Shown: positions 1-9,597, counted from the stretch's first letter. The stretch: 64,000 nucleotides of DNA from Enterococcus gilvus ATCC BAA-350 (GCF_000407545.1 NZ_ASWH01000002.1:124001-188000); one strand, 5' to 3'. The notes: generated by a model not told the origin, from the sequence alone. Numbers and translations: made by a program.

Positions 1-91
1 ATATCGTAATTTTATTGATGCTTTTCTCTTTCAGAATAGCTAAAAACGCACTCTTTATCGCTGTTCGTGTTTTTATCGTTCTGCGATCCAC
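1..91 (-). CDS. TetR/AcrR-family regulator, N-terminal fragment (runs off left edge)
   Basis: Reading the minus strand from position 91 gives a peptide that begins MDRRTIKTRTAIKSAFLAIL. This is the usual opening of a TetR-type DNA-binding domain, where basic residues precede helix 1. The GTG at 91 lies about nine bases after a GGAGG. An in-frame ATG at 100 and a TTG at 118, the latter behind AAAGGAGG, are alternative starts. The rest of the gene is outside the window. It is divergent from the oxidoreductase gene at 334 with a perfect palindrome between them, so local control of that gene is a reasonable inference. Confidence 0.6.
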   Translation of the reverse strand, partial: MDRRTIKTRTAIKSAFLAILKEKSINKITI

Positions 92-129
92 CCGATTCAT
101 CCTCCGTTTTATGAACAATGACTCCTCCT

Positions 130-147
130 TTGTCCAATAGTGGACAA
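130..147. promoter_or_regulatory. Perfect 18-bp palindrome, candidate TetR operator
   Basis: TTGTCCA-ATAG-TGGACAA is an exact inverted repeat between the divergent TetR fragment and the gene at 334. A looser copy of the half site (ATTGTTCC) follows near 165-172, over the -35 region of the rightward promoter. Position and symmetry suit a dimeric TetR-type repressor; binding is inferred. Confidence 0.55.
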
Positions 148-165
148 TTCCACAGTAATTGCCGA

Positions 166-193
166 TTGTTCCGTTATTTTAAATTAGTATAAT
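166..193 (+). promoter_or_regulatory. Candidate promoter for the gene at 334
   Basis: TTGTTC at 166-171 and TATAAT at 188-193 are 16 bases apart. The perfect -10 lies about 140 bases before the start codon, so the 5' leader is fairly long. I see no riboswitch in it. Confidence 0.5.
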
Positions 194-333
194 ATACATA
201 TGTCAATTAATCAACGCTTGTTCAAAAAGCAATCTCTTCATTAGGAACGATGTGGATGTTTGGTTTGTTCATGCAAAGAAAAATGACCATTTAGCCGGAG
301 AAATAAAAAAATGATTCACTTGGAGGTATAGAT

Positions 334-1398
334 ATGGATGCAATTCTTGTTATTGGTGGTTATGGTGATGTGGGAAAAGGGGCGGTTGAAGAGCTTCTAA
401 AAATAACGAAAAACCCCATCGTTATCGGTGGGCGAAGTGAGAAAAAAGGGGCCGCGTTTCTTAGCAAGATAAAAAATCCCCGCGTCACTTTTCAAAAAAT
501 TGATATTTATGATGAAAGCTCCTATGTAGATACATTAGCCCACATTTCACTTGCGGTGATGTGTTTGGGACCGAAAACTATTGATTTTGCGGCGTATTGT
601 TTGGAAACAGGGATTCATTATGTGGATATTTCTGCTTCCCATCAGATCATGAGAGCCCTCGGAGATTTGCCTTCTGCGAAGGTCCTCGGCACGGGCGTTT
701 TGGGGGTAGGGATCTGCCCGGGCTTGTCGACTTTGTTAGTAAAGGAACTCGGGGCGACGATGGACGAAGTGACGCAGACAGACATTTCTCTTTTGTTGGG
801 GATGGGGGACGCGTATGGCAGGGATGCGCTAGAATGGTTAGTGGATAATTTGGTACATCCTTTTTATTGGACAATCAATGGAACTTTAAAAAAACAAGCG
901 CCGTTTATTGAAAGGCGGACTATTCCTTTTAAAAAAGAGGGGAAAGCCCAATCAGCGTACGCGTTTAATTTAGCCGATCAGCAGATCGTCACGGATACGA
1001 TGCATCAATCAAATGTCGCAGCATTTCTCAGTTTAGACGATTCATTTATGCTTTCTGCGTTGCACTTTTTGGCGACCATCCGATTCTTTAAGCTTCTGAA
1101 GCATCGCAAATTGTACGACTTTGTGTTGAAAATAGCCGGCAGCAGCGCGCTTTCTTCCAAAAATGCCTCAAGTGCTTTTTCGATCCATGTAAAAATGAAG
1201 GGAAAAAAGGGCCATCAAACAGTCCTGCTAGAAAAGGTTCTCCATGGGAAAAACAGCTCAGAAGACACGGGAAAAATCGCTGCCTACACAGCTTCTAAAG
1301 TGTTGCGGAAGACGAATAAGGCGGGTGTTTATTATTTGAATGAGTTGTTTACTTTACAGGAATTCTCAGAGTATTATGAAAAAGAGAGTCGCAAATAA
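334..1398 (+). CDS. Saccharopine dehydrogenase-like NAD(P)-dependent oxidoreductase
   Basis: This 354-residue protein opens with a Rossmann nucleotide-binding loop (IGGYGDVG, residues 7-14) followed by a basic GGRSEKK stretch. Together these are typical of the saccharopine dehydrogenase-like NADP-binding family. The middle and C-terminal parts match no catalytic motif I can name, so the substrate is unknown. Many members of this family annotated as saccharopine dehydrogenase have no role in lysine metabolism. The ATG follows GGAGG at a normal distance. The gene stands alone, opposite a TetR fragment, and ends at a terminator. The divergent layout suggests TetR-controlled expression, perhaps in response to a small ligand. 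Confidence 0.7.
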   Translation: MDAILVIGGYGDVGKGAVEELLKITKNPIVIGGRSEKKGAAFLSKIKNPRVTFQKIDIYDESSYVDTLAHISLAVMCLGPKTIDFAAYCLETGIHYVDISASHQIMRALGDLPSAKVLGTGVLGVGICPGLSTLLVKELGATMDEVTQTDISLLLGMGDAYGRDALEWLVDNLVHPFYWTINGTLKKQAPFIERRTIPFKKEGKAQSAYAFNLADQQIVTDTMHQSNVAAFLSLDDSFMLSALHFLATIRFFKLLKHRKLYDFVLKIAGSSALSSKNASSAFSIHVKMKGKKGHQTVLLEKVLHGKNSSEDTGKIAAYTASKVLRKTNKAGVYYLNELFTLQEFSEYYEKESRK

Positions 1399-1404
1399 AA
1401 ACGC

Positions 1405-1454
1405 GGGATACACCATTTGATTGTAGAAGGGATCGAGGGTGTCTCTTTTTTTTT
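1405..1454 (+). terminator. Rho-independent terminator after the oxidoreductase gene
   Basis: GATACACC (1407-1414) pairs with GGTGTCTC (1438-1445) with one mismatch. A run of nine T follows. It lies just after the stop codon at 1398. Confidence 0.6.
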
Positions 1455-1464
1455 GCTGCATTTT

Positions 1465-1478
1465 TGTAACTAATTACA
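1465..1478. promoter_or_regulatory. RpiR-regulon palindrome, site 1 (upstream of PTS IIBC)
   Basis: TGTAACTAATTACA is an inverted repeat of the form GTAAy-NN-rTTAC. It lies about 40 bases before the -35 of the PTS promoter. The same pattern recurs at 1582, 7538 and 7568, next to the only other operon in this region and the RpiR gene. It is therefore a candidate operator for that regulator. Confidence 0.6.
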
Positions 1479-1516
1479 TCGATTTTATTTATTGTAAAAA
1501 ATATTCCAAAAATCTA

Positions 1517-1545
1517 TTGACTTCCAATTTCGGAACCGTTATCAT
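1517..1545 (+). promoter_or_regulatory. Promoter of the PTS IIBC / 6-phospho-beta-glucosidase operon
   Basis: TTGACT (1517-1522) and TATCAT (1540-1545) have the ideal 17-base spacing. Transcription would start near 1552, about 175 bases before the IIBC start codon. I looked for a BglG/LicT antiterminator hairpin in this leader and did not find one. The leader does contain an operator-like palindrome. Confidence 0.7.
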
Positions 1546-1581
1546 TCTAAGTGTAATATGTTTCATTTATTTTTATAATTT

Positions 1582-1595
1582 AGTAATAAATTACT
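1582..1595. promoter_or_regulatory. RpiR-regulon palindrome, site 2
   Basis: AGTAATAAATTACT matches the same GTAAy-NN-ATTAC core as the sites at 1465, 7538 and 7568. It lies about 30 bases after the predicted transcription start, a normal place for a roadblock or looping repressor site. Confidence 0.55.
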
Positions 1596-1723
1596 GTTTT
1601 GTTGGCAAAAAGCTTTTAGTTTTCTTGGTGATAGAGAAGATCGAGGATTCAGTAGGAATGGTTATTTAAGAAATCATGCACTTATTTGATGGGCTTGTTC
1701 GAGTAAACAGGAAAGGAAAATGA

Positions 1724-3136
<1,413 letters not shown>

Positions 3137-3183
3137 CGTTTGGATGAGGCTACGTCAAGAAATAGGAAGTAGGGAGATTGATT

Positions 3184-4614
3184 ATGAAGTCATTTAAAGA
3201 GAATTTTATGTGGGGCGGCTCAGTGTCGAGTATGCAGGCAGAAGGTGCCTGGAACACGGACGGCAAAGGACTCACAGTATACGATACGAAGAAAAAGAGA
3301 ACTTATGCGCAGACCTCTTCCGATTGGGAGAATGGCATTGATTTTTACCATCATTACAAGGAAGACATTGCGCTTTTTGCGGAAATGGGATTCAATACGT
3401 ACCGTTTTTCATTGAGTTGGGCGCGTGTGCTTCCAGATGGCGAGGGCGAGGTAAATCAAGCAGGACTTGATTTTTATGATCGGGTCGTCAATGAATTGAT
3501 CGCGCAAAACATCGAACCCATTGTCTGTTTGTATCATTTTGATTTGCCGGATGCCTTGGCGGAGAAATATGGCGGCTGGCAGTCGAGAAAGGTCTTAGAG
3601 GCTTATCGACAATACGCGGAACTTATGATCAAGCATTTCGATAAAAGAGTACGTTATTATATTCCAATCAATGAGCAAAACGTGGCGTATACACTGACCA
3701 GTGATTTACTGCCAGAGGACATCGAACCGAAAGAATTGGCGCGGTATGAGGCGCAAGCACAGCACCATTCGTTCTTGGCTTCTGCCTCGGTCAAGCACCT
3801 AGTCAACGCCTTTGCACCTCATGCACAAGTCGGCGGAATGGTCGCATTCTCACCTTTTTATCCTGAGTCGAGTCATCCAGATGCGATTCTAAGTGCACAA
3901 ATCGCAAATAGAAGATTGACCTATCAAACAACGGATGTCTTCGTAAACGGCGAATACCCGCAGGATCTGCTGCATGACTGGGAAAAGCAAGGAATCATGC
4001 CAGAAATTACCGCGGGAGACAAGCAGTACTTAAAAGAAGGAACAGTGGACTTTCTTCCTTTTAGTTACTATCAAAGTGCGATGGCGAAAAAGGGTGCGGA
4101 CATTACCGTGGATTCTTTTTTGGATTCTTTCCTAGATGGGACACAGCCGAAAAATGACTTTTTAGCGGTGAGCGAGTGGGGCTGGATCATCGATCCGAAA
4201 GGCTTACGGCTGGCAGCAAAAGAATTATTCGACCGCTACAAATTACCCGTATTCACCGTAGAGTGCGGCATCGGTGTGAAGGAAACGCTGAATGCTAAAG
4301 GAACGGTGGAGGATGATTATCGCATCGACTATCTGCGAGATCACGTGGAGCAGTTGCGTTTAGCGGTGACAGAGGATGGCGTGGATCTGATGGGCTTTCT
4401 TACGTGGGGCCCCATCGACATTTTAAGCTCACAGGGAGAAATGAAGAAGCGCTATGGTTTCATTTACGTGAACCGTGACGAAACGGACCTAAAGGATTTG
4501 AAACGTTATAAGAAAAAAAGCTTTTATTGGTTCAAGCAGGTAATCACAAGCAACGGTGACGACCTTTGGGAGAAGGCAACGCCGCTAGAATACCAATCAT
4601 CTGCAAAGGGTTAG
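3184..4614 (+). CDS. GH1 6-phospho-beta-glucosidase
   Basis: This is a 476-residue cytoplasmic glycosidase of family GH1. The acid/base glutamate lies in INEQN (Glu164) and the nucleophile in VECG (Glu360). The N-terminal FMWGGSVSSMQAEGAW signature and the length are normal for phospho-beta-glycosidases. It should hydrolyse the phosphorylated beta-glucoside delivered by the IIBC protein encoded 47 bases upstream. An in-frame TTG at 3178 is only one base from the GGGAG ribosome site, so the ATG at 3184 is the better start. Whether the substrate is cellobiose, gentiobiose, an aryl glucoside or something decorated is not decided by the sequence. Confidence 0.88.
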   Translation: MKSFKENFMWGGSVSSMQAEGAWNTDGKGLTVYDTKKKRTYAQTSSDWENGIDFYHHYKEDIALFAEMGFNTYRFSLSWARVLPDGEGEVNQAGLDFYDRVVNELIAQNIEPIVCLYHFDLPDALAEKYGGWQSRKVLEAYRQYAELMIKHFDKRVRYYIPINEQNVAYTLTSDLLPEDIEPKELARYEAQAQHHSFLASASVKHLVNAFAPHAQVGGMVAFSPFYPESSHPDAILSAQIANRRLTYQTTDVFVNGEYPQDLLHDWEKQGIMPEITAGDKQYLKEGTVDFLPFSYYQSAMAKKGADITVDSFLDSFLDGTQPKNDFLAVSEWGWIIDPKGLRLAAKELFDRYKLPVFTVECGIGVKETLNAKGTVEDDYRIDYLRDHVEQLRLAVTEDGVDLMGFLTWGPIDILSSQGEMKKRYGFIYVNRDETDLKDLKRYKKKSFYWFKQVITSNGDDLWEKATPLEYQSSAKG

Positions 4615-4672
4615 ACGAACACTGATAAAATGTTTTTAATTGATGCAAAGGAACAAAAGAGAAAGGACATAA

Positions 4673-5620
4673 ATGAAAAAAACAACGGGCGTTTGGGTAG
4701 CAATAATCGTACTTGGCTGTTTTCTGCTAAGTGGTTGTCAAGGTGCTGGTAAAGAAGGGACAAAAGAGACGGTGGAGAAAAAGAATTCAATAAGCAAAGA
4801 AGTCACATTTAGCTCAAAAAGAGGAACCAAGATATACGGGACAGTAGTCACACCTGTAGAAATGACAGAAGAAGCCTATCCGGTCGTGCTGTTTTCTCAT
4901 GGATTCGTCGGATCAAGGGACGGCGACGGTGCCTTCCCAAAGATAGCTGAAAAACTGGCAAAACAAAATATTTTGTCTCTTATGATCGACTTTGCCGGAA
5001 ACAACGACAGTGAAGAGCCGTACACTCAATATACGGTGAAAACCATGAGTGACGATCTGGATACTGCATTGGCTTATATGAAGGACACGTATCGGGTCGA
5101 TGAAGACAATATTGGATTGATGGGTCACAGCATGGGGGCTCGAATGACAGCGTTGAAGCTGGATGATCAGATCAAGGCCGCTGCATTATGGGCGCCAGCG
5201 GCTTCGCCTGGCCTCAGTGGTGTTTACGATTTTATGGGAGGCAAAGACTTGGTAGAAAGTTATTATCGAGAAGCTCAAAAAAATGAGTTTGCGGTCTTTG
5301 ATCTGTATGGCAAAGAATATGCAATCGATTTGAGTTTGGAATTTTTTGAAGGAATGAAGGAAAGCGACCCTCTCAAGAAAATCAATGATTACAAGGGGCA
5401 TTTGTTTATCGCGGTGGCACAAAAAGATCCGGCGATTCAAAAAGAGACGACGGATAAAGCAATCCGTGCAGCTACGAATGTCAAAGAACTGTCTGTATGC
5501 ACGGTGGAAAATGCGGATCATGGCTTCCGTCATATCGAAGACGAAAAGGACGAAAGTGTACAGACTTATACAGTCGCTCGCACCGCTGATTTTCTGATTG
5601 GAAAGTTAAAGGAGAAGTAA
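4673..5620 (+). CDS. Alpha/beta-hydrolase lipoprotein (predicted esterase)
   Basis: The 315-residue product starts with a lipoprotein signal whose lipobox LLSGC places the lipidated cysteine at residue 22, so it is anchored outside the membrane. The mature part is an alpha/beta hydrolase. SHGFVGSRDG would form the oxyanion side, GHSMGA carries the nucleophile Ser153, and the late NADHGF histidine completes a triad. The closest general class is the dienelactone hydrolase/acyl-esterase group. It follows the GH1 gene by 58 bases on the same strand, with no terminator between. A role in removing acyl groups from an incoming glycoside outside the cell is a plausible inference; the substrate is not known. 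Confidence 0.75.
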   Translation: MKKTTGVWVAIIVLGCFLLSGCQGAGKEGTKETVEKKNSISKEVTFSSKRGTKIYGTVVTPVEMTEEAYPVVLFSHGFVGSRDGDGAFPKIAEKLAKQNILSLMIDFAGNNDSEEPYTQYTVKTMSDDLDTALAYMKDTYRVDEDNIGLMGHSMGARMTALKLDDQIKAAALWAPAASPGLSGVYDFMGGKDLVESYYREAQKNEFAVFDLYGKEYAIDLSLEFFEGMKESDPLKKINDYKGHLFIAVAQKDPAIQKETTDKAIRAATNVKELSVCTVENADHGFRHIEDEKDESVQTYTVARTADFLIGKLKEK

Positions 5621-5665
5621 TGGTATAAAAAACAAAAAAATGGACGAAAAGGAAGGGAAAAACAA

Positions 5666-6511
5666 ATGAATCGATTGAAAAAGGTCGTTGTTGGAATGTT
5701 GTCGATCGGACTGTTAGCAGGCTGTTCAGGAGGAGGAGCGGCGACGGATGCCACTGATACCTCTGCGGATAAAAAGGCAGACGGGGTGACTGTCTATTTC
5801 ACTCGTCATGGGAAGACGATGCTGAATACTACAGGGAAATCTCAAGGATGGAGCGACGCACCTTTGACTCCGGCAGGAATCGAGGTGGCAGAGGATGTCG
5901 GTACAGGGATCGATAAGAGTATCACATTCGACAAAGTGTACAGCAGTGACAGCGGACGGGCGATCGAGACTGCTGAGATCATCTTAGACAAATCTGGTCA
6001 AAAAGCAAAAATCAATAAAGACAAACGCTTGCGTGAATTCAATTTCGGGACCTTTGAGGCTACACCCGGCGCGGAATCGGTCGAAGCGATCGCCAAAAGA
6101 AAAGAACTGACGGCGGATGAATACACAGAAAAAGCAGCAAAAGAGGGCGGCGGCTATAATGGATTCATCAAGGAACTGTCAGATGATTTAGCTGAGATCG
6201 ACAAAGAAAATGTCAAAGAAAACGAGAACTGGCCGGCAGAAAATTACGCGGCTGTCGCAAAACGTTCAAAAGAAGCATTGGATGATATTGTAGATGAAGC
6301 GAGTGAAAACGGGGATGATTCGATTCTGGTCGTTTCTCATGGGATGACCTTAGCGACGCTGTTGAACGAATTGGATTCTAGCGTGTCTGCGGATATTCCG
6401 ATGTCGGGCTTGGAAAATGCAAGTATCTCAAAGGCTACGTATAAAAACGGGAAATGGAAGGTCGAGACCGTCAACGATATGAGCTACGCAGAAAAAGGGG
6501 CAGAAAAATAA
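5666..6511 (+). CDS. Histidine-phosphatase (phosphoglycerate mutase-like) lipoprotein
   Basis: This 281-residue lipoprotein has the lipobox LLAGC (Cys20), a short Gly/Ala/Thr/Asp linker and a histidine-phosphatase domain. The phosphate-accepting His48 is in TRHGKT, and the second catalytic histidine is His225 in VVSHGMT. Secreted lipoprotein members of this family are generally phosphatases rather than mutases. The substrate is not evident. It is the last gene of the unit that begins with PTS IIBC and is followed directly by a terminator. An extracytoplasmic phosphatase beside a phosphotransferase sugar operon is unusual and may simply be co-transcribed housekeeping. Confidence 0.78.
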   Translation: MNRLKKVVVGMLSIGLLAGCSGGGAATDATDTSADKKADGVTVYFTRHGKTMLNTTGKSQGWSDAPLTPAGIEVAEDVGTGIDKSITFDKVYSSDSGRAIETAEIILDKSGQKAKINKDKRLREFNFGTFEATPGAESVEAIAKRKELTADEYTEKAAKEGGGYNGFIKELSDDLAEIDKENVKENENWPAENYAAVAKRSKEALDDIVDEASENGDDSILVVSHGMTLATLLNELDSSVSADIPMSGLENASISKATYKNGKWKVETVNDMSYAEKGAEK

Positions 6512-6521
6512 TCAGTTATCA

Positions 6522-6551
6522 GAGGACGCTGAATGATCAGCGTTCTTTTTT
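6522..6551 (+). terminator. Rho-independent terminator of the IIBC operon
   Basis: AGGACGCTG (6523-6531) pairs with CAGCGTTCT (6538-6546). A T-run follows at once. Confidence 0.8.
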
Positions 6552-6561
6552 GACGTAGAAA

Positions 6562-6598
6562 AAGCCGATCCATCTCATTGATGAGGTATCGGCTTCTG
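6562..6598 (-). terminator. Terminator of the RpiR gene (minus strand)
   Basis: On the minus strand AGCCGAT and ATCGGCT pair around an inner CTCAT/ATGAG stem. TTTTT follows. It lies directly after the stop of the minus-strand RpiR gene. Confidence 0.7.
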
Positions 6599-6604
6599 TT
6601 GGAG

Positions 6605-7405
6605 TTAAGAGGGAACGGCTTGTTCGCGCTGGTCTCCCACCCAATTAAAATAGTAGGAAATAACTTCTGAAAACAGAAACAGTTCAAAACGAACATCCAA
6701 TTGTCGTAAAGAACCGTCGTCTCGTAAAAAGGTCGACGCCGCGGGCAAAACAAAAGTTTTGGAGACTTTTTTTGCGATCTCGGCATCTTTGTTCATAGTG
6801 ATCAGCACGGTTTTTGCTCCTACTTCGGTGACGGCATCCACCAATTCGCTGTAAATGTCCATACCGGTTACAGAGAAAATAATGTAGACCCAGTCTTTTC
6901 TGGCCGTCTGACTTAGATAATGCATCTGTGTTTCTGTCGAGATCGCCTCATAAAAGACCCCTTGAGAGTACAGGGAATATACGAGCTGCTGTGCCGCAAG
7001 TCCTGTATTGTCAAAGCCAACACACTTCACGTCTTGTGAATCTTGCATCCATTCAACAACTTCGATGATGTCCTTTTCAAAGTCTAATTCTCTTAATTTT
7101 GAAAACGAGCGTTCATACGTATTGATCACTTCATGAAACAGAGAGTTTTTAATGACAGGCTTTTCTTGATTTTTATCTGTCACAAAGGACTCTAACGCCA
7201 GTTTGAACTCTGGGTATCCGCTATAGCCGATTTTTTTGATTGCCCGCAGGATCGTTGGAGAACTCACATCAAACCGATCTGCCATGTCGTGGATCGATAG
7301 TCCGACATATTGCGCAGGGTCTGCCATGATTTGTTCAAAAATTTTTTTATCCGTTTTAAACATTTTTGTGTAATGGATCGTAATGGCTTCTTCAATATTT
7401 TGCAT
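6605..7405 (-). CDS. MurR/RpiR-family transcriptional regulator
   Basis: This 266-residue protein has an N-terminal RpiR helix-turn-helix (about residues 1-75, with FDVSSPTILRAIKKIGYSGYPEFK). A C-terminal SIS sugar-phosphate-binding domain follows. RpiR proteins sense phosphorylated sugars and act mostly as repressors of sugar catabolism. The gene lies between two operons, IIBC/GH1 behind it and esterase/IIA divergent in front. Four copies of a GTAAy-NN-ATTAC palindrome lie in the two promoter regions, and a degraded copy at 7454 lies in its own upstream region. It therefore most likely controls both operons in response to a sugar phosphate, and may regulate itself. Confidence 0.88.
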   Translation of the reverse strand: MQNIEEAITIHYTKMFKTDKKIFEQIMADPAQYVGLSIHDMADRFDVSSPTILRAIKKIGYSGYPEFKLALESFVTDKNQEKPVIKNSLFHEVINTYERSFSKLRELDFEKDIIEVVEWMQDSQDVKCVGFDNTGLAAQQLVYSLYSQGVFYEAISTETQMHYLSQTARKDWVYIIFSVTGMDIYSELVDAVTEVGAKTVLITMNKDAEIAKKVSKTFVLPAASTFLRDDGSLRQLDVRFELFLFSEVISYYFNWVGDQREQAVPS

Positions 7406-7453
7406 CCGGTCAACATCCTTTCAGTAGCTTTCTGTCTCTATTCTACCAAAAAA

Positions 7454-7467
7454 CGTAACAAATTTCA
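7454..7467. promoter_or_regulatory. Degenerate RpiR-type palindrome near the regulator's own start
   Basis: CGTAACAAATTTCA differs at one core position from the GTAAy-NN-ATTAC pattern. It lies about 50 bases upstream of the RpiR start codon. An autoregulatory role is possible but weakly supported. Confidence 0.3.
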
Positions 7468-7505
7468 ATTTTATGTAGACGATAGAAATATATTTCAAAA
7501 ACTGC

Positions 7506-7534
7506 TTGACAAACATTTGAGAAAGCGATACCAT
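7506..7534 (+). promoter_or_regulatory. Promoter of the esterase / PTS IIA operon
   Basis: TTGACA (7506-7511) and TACCAT (7529-7534) are 17 bases apart. The predicted start near 7541 falls inside the palindrome at 7538-7551. Confidence 0.7.
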
Positions 7535-7537
7535 TTG

Positions 7538-7551
7538 TGTAACATATTACA
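7538..7551. promoter_or_regulatory. RpiR-regulon palindrome, site 3
   Basis: TGTAACATATTACA covers the predicted transcription start of the esterase/IIA operon, a classical repressor position. It differs from site 1 only in the two central bases and one adjacent base. Confidence 0.65.
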
Positions 7552-7567
7552 TCATAATTTCAAGAAA

Positions 7568-7581
7568 GGTAATTAATTACT
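7568..7581. promoter_or_regulatory. RpiR-regulon palindrome, site 4
   Basis: GGTAATTAATTACT contains the perfect core GTAAT-TA-ATTAC. It lies 30 bases after site 3, about three helical turns. Two such sites precede each of the two operons. Confidence 0.55.
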
Positions 7582-7664
7582 CTGCGAAGACGTGAACGTG
7601 TGCCTATTTTCTATCACCAAATAGTCGCGAGCTGTCTTAATATGAAGAAAAAGGATTTGATCAC

Positions 7665-9125
7665 ATGTTACAACTTAATCCATTACTGAAAGATCAAGTG
7701 GTTTTTCAGGCAGAAAAAAGTCATTTGATTAATGGGAAAACCACACCAAATACTTCTGTGGAGCTCAAAATGGGAGAATTGACGTTAGAGGTGCGGAGTG
7801 ACTCAGATGGGGAATTTGTCTTTCTTGTTCCATCACAATCCTACGGGGTCACTGAGAACCTGCGCATTGCTTCGGATGGCGAAACTAGAGAACTAGTCCT
7901 TCAATACGGCGATGTTTTTCTCTTTGCGGGTCAATCCAATATGGAATACCCGATGGCTCAGGAAGACCACTTTATCGAGGAACAGCAGGCTCTCACCGAT
8001 GAAAAGTCGATTTTTTTCTACGTGGTTCCTATGCCAGAATTTGAGTTAAATATTGAAGAAGAGACAGAGGCAGATTGGACGCGGCTAACGGCGGACACTC
8101 TTGGAGGCTTATCGGCTGTTGCCTACTATGCCATGAAGGAGCACCAAAACAATCATCCCGATCGTATTATTGGCGCCGTGATTTGCAGCAAGGGCGGGAC
8201 CAGCGCTAGCTGCTGGATCAGCGAGGAAGATTTGGCAAAAAGCCCCACCCTGAATGAGCAGATTTTAGTTCCCTTTATAGAAGAAACAAAAGGAAAAGAA
8301 AAAGCAGCATTTGATGCGGAGTTCGCGGAGTATTTAGCGACGTACCAGCAATATATTGAAAAGAGAACGCTGTGGGCAGAGGAGCATCCTGAGCTGACAT
8401 TAGGTCAGATCAAAGAACAGATAGGTCACTCGCCTTGGCCGCCCCCTGCAAATCCATATTTGTTCAATCGTCCTGGAGGATTGTATCAGAAAATGTTCAA
8501 ACGAATCGTTCCGTTCACTTTTTCTGCGGTCATCTGGTATCAAGGGGAGGAGGATACAGCAATCGCCCCACTTTATGAGGAATTATTGGATCAGTTGATT
8601 ACTCGTTGGCGAAAAGATCTACAGACACCTGTGCCATTTTATATCCTTCAATTGCCCCTTTATGCGGATGACCCGCAACATGATTGGGCAAGTGTCCGCG
8701 CAGCTCAAGAACAAGCGAGACAAAAATACGAGGCAACGTTCTTAGTCACAAGTCTGGATTGCGGCGAAGTAGAGGACATCCATCCAACGGAGAAGTCGAT
8801 CCTTGGACAGCGCGTTGGGGAAATCTTGGACGCCATTCATTATCCCAGCGCCCCTGTAGCAAAAATAGCCAGTTGGACGAGTGACACACTTGTGATCGAA
8901 GTGGAGGAAGCGGCCTCTTTGAAGTTGCTGGATGTTCAAACCATTGAAGTAGATGTCCCAATAATTTGTCAAACGATCGAAGAAAATAGACTTATCATTG
9001 AGACCACAAAAAGCAGTCGAACCGTCCAATATGGATGGGAAAATGTACCTGCTGTCTCGTTATTTAATGAGGTTGGTTATCCGGTCGCACCATTCAAATT
9101 TGAGAAGCAAAAAGGAGAAGAATAA
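7665..9125 (+). CDS. Sialate O-acetylesterase-like carbohydrate esterase (SGNH-type)
   Basis: This 486-residue protein has no signal peptide and should act in the cytoplasm. An N-terminal beta domain precedes the SASA-type catalytic core. The nucleophile Ser91 is in AGQSNMEYPM, WYQGEED forms the central motif, and the acid/base pair is in EDIHPTE (His373). Family members remove O-acetyl groups from sugars. It lies directly upstream of, and overlaps by one base with, the PTS IIA gene. It shares an operator type with the IIBC/GH1 operon. This suggests deacetylation of an imported, phosphorylated, acetyl-decorated glycoside before or after GH1 cleavage. Sialic acid as substrate is not supported by any neighbour. 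Confidence 0.8.
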   Translation: MLQLNPLLKDQVVFQAEKSHLINGKTTPNTSVELKMGELTLEVRSDSDGEFVFLVPSQSYGVTENLRIASDGETRELVLQYGDVFLFAGQSNMEYPMAQEDHFIEEQQALTDEKSIFFYVVPMPEFELNIEEETEADWTRLTADTLGGLSAVAYYAMKEHQNNHPDRIIGAVICSKGGTSASCWISEEDLAKSPTLNEQILVPFIEETKGKEKAAFDAEFAEYLATYQQYIEKRTLWAEEHPELTLGQIKEQIGHSPWPPPANPYLFNRPGGLYQKMFKRIVPFTFSAVIWYQGEEDTAIAPLYEELLDQLITRWRKDLQTPVPFYILQLPLYADDPQHDWASVRAAQEQARQKYEATFLVTSLDCGEVEDIHPTEKSILGQRVGEILDAIHYPSAPVAKIASWTSDTLVIEVEEAASLKLLDVQTIEVDVPIICQTIEENRLIIETTKSSRTVQYGWENVPAVSLFNEVGYPVAPFKFEKQKGEE

Positions 9126-9589
9126 TGTTTGGTTTTGGAAAAAAAGAAAAAGAAATTTATGCCCCAGTGGACGGGGAACTCATTCAGATCAATCAGGTAA
9201 ATGACCCTGTATTTTCAACAAAAGCAATGGGTGAGGGCTTCGCGATCGACCCATCTAATGGAAAGATTTTTTCACCGATCAAAGGAACGGTCACTTCGAT
9301 TTTTCCGACAAAGCATGCGATTGGTTTAGTTGATAAGGATGGACTTGAAGTATTGATCCATATTGGGATCGACACCGTGGAGTTAGCAGGGGAAGGATTT
9401 GAACTCCTAGTGGCGGAAGGTGCGAAAGTAAAACCAAGTACCCCGCTCGTCAAAGTTGATTTGGACTATCTGGCGGAAAAAGGCAAAGAAGCGACAACGA
9501 TGATCGTCTTTCCGAATTTAAAGGAGAAGAAATTGAGTATCCATCCAGGAGTTGTCGAAGCTGCAGCGACAATCGGTACATTGGAATAG
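9125..9589 (+). CDS. PTS glucose-family subunit IIA
   Basis: This 154-residue protein is a complete stand-alone IIA of the glucose family. The phosphorylated histidine is in VLIHIGIDTVEL (His79) and the supporting histidine in TKHAIGL (His64). Start and stop codons overlap with the esterase gene (TAATG), so the two genes are translationally coupled. No IIB or IIC lies in this operon. The likely partner is the IIBC protein encoded at 1727, which lacks its own IIA and shares the palindromic operator. A strong terminator follows. Confidence 0.92.
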   Translation: MFGFGKKEKEIYAPVDGELIQINQVNDPVFSTKAMGEGFAIDPSNGKIFSPIKGTVTSIFPTKHAIGLVDKDGLEVLIHIGIDTVELAGEGFELLVAEGAKVKPSTPLVKVDLDYLAEKGKEATTMIVFPNLKEKKLSIHPGVVEAAATIGTLE

Positions 9590-9597
9590 CAATCGAG

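Noticed and set aside
5186..5533. 115-codon minus-strand frame inside the hydrolase lipoprotein gene
   Set aside because: It lies wholly within a well-supported gene, has no recognisable motif and has no ribosome site.
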